Source of the DNA: Mycolicibacterium neoaurum ATCC 25795
GTDB taxonomy: Bacteria > Actinomycetota > Actinomycetes > Mycobacteriales > Mycobacteriaceae
DNA length: 64,000 bases
Assembly: GCF_000691525.1 (NCBI RefSeq)
Contig: NZ_JMDW01000007.1
Location: 62,001-126,000 of the forward strand
Direction of reading: 5' to 3'
Below the pieces are notes generated by a model that worked only from the letters and a program-made list of their open reading frames with translations, did no database searches and was not told the origin of the DNA. The translations under genes and the position numbers were made by a program. Positions within the stretch are counted from its first letter, which is position 1, and each line of letters starts with the position of its first letter. Shown here piece after piece: positions 60,822 to 64,000 of the stretch.

Positions 60822-61079
60822 ATGCCGAATTCATCGATCAAGAACGAGAAAATGTACGAAGACCTGCGAGATCAGGGAAATTCGAAGGAGAAAGCGGCGC
60901 GGATCTCCAATGCGGTCGCCGCGCGGGGTAAGTCCGCGGTGGCACGCAAAGGGGGCAAGTCCGGGTCCTACGAGGACTGGAACGTCGCCGATCTGAAGAA
61001 GCGCGCCAAGGAGCTGGGTATGACCGGATACTCCAAACTGACCAAGGACAAGCTGGTCGACAAGCTTCGTAATCACTGA
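60822..61079 (+). CDS. Small Rho_N/SAP-type DNA-binding protein
   Basis: 85 residues. The N-terminal helical part (MYEDLRDQGNSKEKAARISNAVAARG) is followed by a Rho N-terminal-like/SAP motif (WNVADLKKRAKELGMTGYSKLTKDKLVDKLRNH). The basic composition suggests nucleic-acid binding. It lies 41 bases after topoisomerase IB on the same strand, possibly co-transcribed. Similar proteins are often annotated as Rho termination factor-like. Confidence 0.85.
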   Translation: MPNSSIKNEKMYEDLRDQGNSKEKAARISNAVAARGKSAVARKGGKSGSYEDWNVADLKKRAKELGMTGYSKLTKDKLVDKLRNH

Positions 61080-61621
61080 CCGGTCAGGCCGAGACGGTCG
61101 GCAAGGACGAGGAAGGCGACCGCGTAATCGTTGTGCGCCGTCGCGTCACGCAACTCGCTCCAGCACACCTGCTCGCGCACCGCACGAACCGGTGGGAGCA
61201 GTGCTGCGAAATCGCAATGATGTTCGTTCAGGGCACGCAGCTTCTGGGTGAGCACGACGGTGACCGGCAGGACGGGCATCCGGATCGCCAGCACATCACA
61301 CGGCTCGGCACGGTGGAGCAGCTCGGCGGTCACGGGTTCGGCGTTGACGCGGTGCAGCACGTCGACCAGCGCGCCGCCCAGGTACGCCTTGAACAACCAA
61401 TCCTCGGGCGGACGTTCGATGTCGAAACCCGCCTTGTCGAGGGTGTGCGCCGCGGCGTCGGCATCCTTTTCGGCTACCACGAAGTCGACATCGTGCACGG
61501 GCTCCGGCCCGCCTGCCACCCACAGCGCGAAACTTCCCGCCAATGCGAAATCGGGTCCCTGCTCCTTGAGCGCCGACCCGGCGGCACGCATGGCCGCGCG
61601 CAGCTCCTCATGTGTCGACAT
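61073..61621 (-). CDS. Nucleotidyltransferase-fold protein
   Basis: 182 residues. The motif AGSFALWVAGGPEPVHDVDFVV is the G-S…DxD pattern of the MNT/NTase fold (nucleotidyl transferase AbiEii-like). There is no partner toxin/antitoxin gene next door. It converges on the Rho_N-type gene (7-base overlap) and is divergent from the endonuclease-fold gene. ATG 61621 was chosen; 61639 is possible. Target is unknown. Confidence 0.8.
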   Translation of the reverse strand: MSTHEELRAAMRAAGSALKEQGPDFALAGSFALWVAGGPEPVHDVDFVVAEKDADAAAHTLDKAGFDIERPPEDWLFKAYLGGALVDVLHRVNAEPVTAELLHRAEPCDVLAIRMPVLPVTVVLTQKLRALNEHHCDFAALLPPVRAVREQVCWSELRDATAHNDYAVAFLVLADRLGLTGQ

Positions 61622-61644
61622 GCGATGCTGGGTACCCATTGAAC

Positions 61645-62409
61645 ATGCGGATCGCCACTTTCAACATTCTGCACGGGCGCACCGTCGGAGACGGCGTACA
61701 CCCGGAGCGCCTGGCTGAGTGCATCAAACGCCTCGACCCGGACATCCTGGCGCTGCAGGAGGTCGACCTCGAACAACTTCGATCAGGCCGCTCCGATCTC
61801 ACTGCGGTGGCCGCGGAGGCGATGGGTGCGGTGGCGCACCAGTTCGTCGCCGCGATCGCGGGCACTCCAGGTGCGACGTGGATGGCGGCCGACGGTGCCG
61901 AACAGCCTGGGACCGCGGCGTACGGTATCGCCTTGCTGTCCCGATACCCGGCCATCAGTTGGCAGGTGGTCAGAATGCCCCGCATCCCGGTGCGATTTCC
62001 GCTGTACCTTCCGGATCCGAAAAAGGTCGTGCTGGTGAAGGAGGAACCGCGCGCTGCCGTGATCGCGGCGCTGGACACGCCGCTGGGGCCGATATCGGTT
62101 GCCAATACCCATCTCTCCTTCGTCCCGGGATGGAACCGTCGGCAGCTGCGCCGCTTGGTCCGTGATCTGCGGGGTCTGCCCGGCCCGCGGATCCTGACCG
62201 GCGACCTGAACCTGACTCCCGAAGCGGTCGCCCGCAGCACCGGCTTCCGATCGTTGGCGAGTGCCGCGACGTTTCCCGCGGACGCCCCGACCAAGCAGCT
62301 CGACCACATCCTCACCGACGATGCCGCACTGCGCGCGCACTTTGCCGACGCCCCGGCCGTCGAGCTGTCCGATCACCGTCCGCTGGTCGTCGATATCGCC
62401 CTCGGTTAG
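61645..62409 (+). CDS. Endonuclease/exonuclease/phosphatase-family protein
   Basis: 254 residues. The EEP fold signatures are all present: RIATFNILHG, ILALQEVDLE (metal-binding Glu), VANTHLSF, LTGDLNLTP (Asp/Asn) and SDHRPLVVDI (catalytic Asp/His). There is no signal peptide. Its DNA, RNA or phosphodiester substrate cannot be told. The stop overlaps the convergent small acidic gene by four bases. Confidence 0.9.
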   Translation: MRIATFNILHGRTVGDGVHPERLAECIKRLDPDILALQEVDLEQLRSGRSDLTAVAAEAMGAVAHQFVAAIAGTPGATWMAADGAEQPGTAAYGIALLSRYPAISWQVVRMPRIPVRFPLYLPDPKKVVLVKEEPRAAVIAALDTPLGPISVANTHLSFVPGWNRRQLRRLVRDLRGLPGPRILTGDLNLTPEAVARSTGFRSLASAATFPADAPTKQLDHILTDDAALRAHFADAPAVELSDHRPLVVDIALG

Positions 62410-62597
62410 TCGTCCTCGCTGCGCGCTTCGGCTCCGGTCTGCCCGGAGTCGAAATCGTCATCGGAAAAGGTGCGTCCCACATAGGAGCCGCCGTCATCGC
62501 CGTCGGCGCGTGACCCGGCAACCTTGGGGTCATCGTCGACGTCGGACTCGCCGTGCTCAGACTCGCGCTTTTCGGGATCTGGGGCTGTCATCGGCAC
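62406..62597 (-). CDS. Small acidic disordered protein
   Basis: 63 residues, mostly Asp, Glu, Gly and Ser, with no hydrophobic core; it contains SYVGRTFSDDDFDSG. It starts GTG 62597 (GGGGG upstream) or ATG 62591. Codon bias is consistent with coding. No family recognised. Confidence 0.55.
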   Translation of the reverse strand: MPMTAPDPEKRESEHGESDVDDDPKVAGSRADGDDGGSYVGRTFSDDDFDSGQTGAEARSEDD

Positions 62598-62676
62598 CGG
62601 ATACCCCCTATGACGTAGGCCAATCGGCAGCTGCCAACCAGGGTTAACGGGAGCAAAAACGGGAACGTAAGGCGCT

Positions 62677-62865
62677 ATGGCTACTTATCGAGTTCTGAAC
62701 CCACACGGCGACGTGGTCGACACCAAAGACATCGAGAGCGCGCAGGATGCACACGCCTGGTTCGTCGATTCCAAGGCAGACAATTCCGAACTCGGATGGC
62801 GCATGGAGGTCAAATCCGATGACGGCTGGGCCTTCTTCGATGACAGTGAGGGCTCGCCGGACTGA
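62677..62865 (+). CDS. Small acidic protein, unknown
   Basis: 62 residues: TYRVLNPHGDVVDTKDIESAQDAHAWF, then ELGWRMEVKSDDGWAFFDD. It looks like a compact alpha/beta fold with alternating strand and helix, similar in length to small uncharacterised actinobacterial proteins. No membrane segment or cysteine. Function is unknown. Confidence 0.65.
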   Translation: MATYRVLNPHGDVVDTKDIESAQDAHAWFVDSKADNSELGWRMEVKSDDGWAFFDDSEGSPD

Positions 62866-62916
62866 TACGGAGCGGCAACGCCGTTTGCGTCTCGCGTCTT
62901 CGGGTATCGCGGCCCG

Positions 62917-64000
62917 ATGACATCGCTATGGTTGGACGGCCGCGTCGAAGCCGTTGATCCGAACGTCCCGCTGAAAGATGACACATTCGACGTCGCGGTG
63001 GTCGGCGCCGGTATCACCGGCCTGACCACCGCGCTGTTGTTGGCGCGGGCAGGCAAGAAGGTGGTGGTGCTCGAAGCCCGCCACGTCGGGGCCGCCACCA
63101 CCGGGAACACCACCGGCAAGGTCAGCCTGCTGCAGGGCACCAAGCTGTCCAGGATCAGGTCCCAACACGACGACCGGGTGCTGCGCGACTATGTCGAGGG
63201 CAACACCGAGGGACGCGACTGGCTACTGCACTACATGGACGCCCACGGGCTCAGCGTGCAGCGCGAGGACGCCTACACCTACGCTCAGTTCGAAGCCGGA
63301 ATCGACTCGGCCCGAGCCGAACTCGCTGCCTGCCGAGCCGCCGGACTACCGGCCGAATGGGTGGACTCTGCCGATGTGCCCTTCCCGTTCGCCGGTGGGG
63401 TGCGGCTGCCGGAGCAGGCCCAGATCGATCCCATCCCGCTGCTGGACAGCTTCGTCGTCGAGCTCGAGCAGCACGGTGGCACGCTGGTTCAGGGCGCGCG
63501 GGTGCGATCGGTGTCGGTGGGCACACCGGTCCGGCTGCGCATCGACCGCGCAGGTGAATCCTCGATGGTGACCGCTGCGCACTGCATCCTGGCGACCGGC
63601 GTTCCGATCCTGGACCGCGGTGGCTTCTTCGCAAAGGTCAGTCCGCATCGATCCTATTGTGTCGCTTTCGACGTGCCCGGTGACATCACTCGCCCCATGT
63701 TCCTGTCCACGGACTCGCCGTCCCGATCGGTGCGCTATGCCCCGACCCCGGGAGGAGATCTGCTCATCGTCGGCGGCGGTAGCCACACTGTCGGCAGGGC
63801 CCGGGACGCGGCCGGTGGGGTGAGCGAGCTGGTGCACTGGGCCAAACAGCATTTCCCGGGTGCCGTGCAGACCCACTATTGGTCTGCACAGGACTATTCG
63901 CCGATCGACGAATTGCCCTATGCGGGACCGATTCTTCCCGGCACCCGGCATATATGGGTCGCCACCGGATTCGACAAATGGGGTATGACGAACGGGATCG
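62917..64000 (+). CDS. FAD-dependent oxidoreductase, YhfW-like, N-terminal part
   Basis: 361 codons are visible and the gene runs off the window. FAD motif VAVVGAGITGLTTALLLARAGKKVVVLEA; then GAATTGNTTGKVSLLQGTKLSRI, which I associate with the D-amino-acid-oxidase-like group that carries a C-terminal Rieske [2Fe-2S] domain (B. subtilis YhfW type). Later motifs: LATGVP, LLIVGGGSHTVG and YWSAQDYSPIDELPYAGPI. The Rieske domain, if present, is outside the window. ATG 62917. Confidence 0.85.
   Translation, partial: MTSLWLDGRVEAVDPNVPLKDDTFDVAVVGAGITGLTTALLLARAGKKVVVLEARHVGAATTGNTTGKVSLLQGTKLSRIRSQHDDRVLRDYVEGNTEGRDWLLHYMDAHGLSVQREDAYTYAQFEAGIDSARAELAACRAAGLPAEWVDSADVPFPFAGGVRLPEQAQIDPIPLLDSFVVELEQHGGTLVQGARVRSVSVGTPVRLRIDRAGESSMVTAAHCILATGVPILDRGGFFAKVSPHRSYCVAFDVPGDITRPMFLSTDSPSRSVRYAPTPGGDLLIVGGGSHTVGRARDAAGGVSELVHWAKQHFPGAVQTHYWSAQDYSPIDELPYAGPILPGTRHIWVATGFDKWGMTNGI

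Noticed and set aside
1..64000. CRISPR array, insertion sequence, prophage or tRNA
   Set aside because: No regularly spaced repeats, no transposase or integrase motifs, no terminal repeats with target duplications, and no tRNA-like T-arm sequence were seen.

Overview
The window reads as chromosomal DNA of a fast-growing mycobacterium (Mycolicibacterium, M. smegmatis-like). The evidence is uniformly high GC with strong GC3 bias, many GTG starts and ATGA/GTGA overlaps, MmpL transporters, mycobacterial hemophore-family proteins, cutinase, an F420/PPOX-type protein, and two loci I recognise: the zmp1-mmpL11-hemophore block (the Rv0198c-Rv0203 order of M. tuberculosis) and the atypical two-subunit topoisomerase TopoNM described in M. 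smegmatis. I found no insertion sequence, prophage, CRISPR array, tRNA or rRNA. No part of the window looks recently transferred.

Layout. 1-320: end of an unidentified gene, an 18-bp-stem terminator and a possible structured RNA. 324-7772: zmp1, two small membrane proteins, an Rv0201c-like protein, mmpL11 and a secreted hemophore, a heme-uptake and envelope-lipid locus. 7792-9825: a PrrA/PrrB-type two-component system. 9847-15413: topM and topN (type IIA topoisomerase) and a YihY-family membrane protein. 15593-20826: a DCC thiol protein, an NDH-2-like flavoprotein, a YbdK ligase, a TetR regulator, a serine-hydrolase lipoprotein and a tiny secreted protein. 20937-27379: an MmpL-family transporter, a Kef-type antiporter, and a TetR/DHA2-MFS efflux pair with two visible operators. 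27554-32084: a second hemophore-family protein, an 819-residue surface protein with three 133-residue repeats, and threonine dehydratase. 32087-35610: a fused dehydratase, a GNAT, and a zinc-ribbon protein coupled to an ABC-F ATPase. 35638-39356: two secreted glycoside hydrolases flanking an ECF sigma factor and a broken ORF. 39375-46860: flavin/NAD(P) enzymes, an AraC regulator, cutinase, a Ser/Thr kinase, a DUF7373-type lipoprotein and a nitroreductase. 46879-53920: a minus-strand block of regulators (LuxR-type ATPase, STAS, AraC, GAF-ANTAR) plus an MFS exporter. 54083-58812: a six-gene, mostly translationally coupled MoxR/DUF58/VWA operon. 58886-64000: an SDR, DNA topoisomerase IB, a Rho_N-type small protein, a nucleotidyltransferase, an endonuclease/phosphatase-fold protein, small acidic proteins and the start of a YhfW-like FAD oxidoreductase.

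Points most worth following up: the putative four-helix RNA at 181-302; TopM, which lacks both residues that anchor fluoroquinolones; the MoxR operon, whose two VWA proteins have degraded metal sites; the repeat surface protein with an unusually long signal peptide; and the glycosidase/ECF sigma block. All family assignments come from motif recognition by eye; no database search was run.
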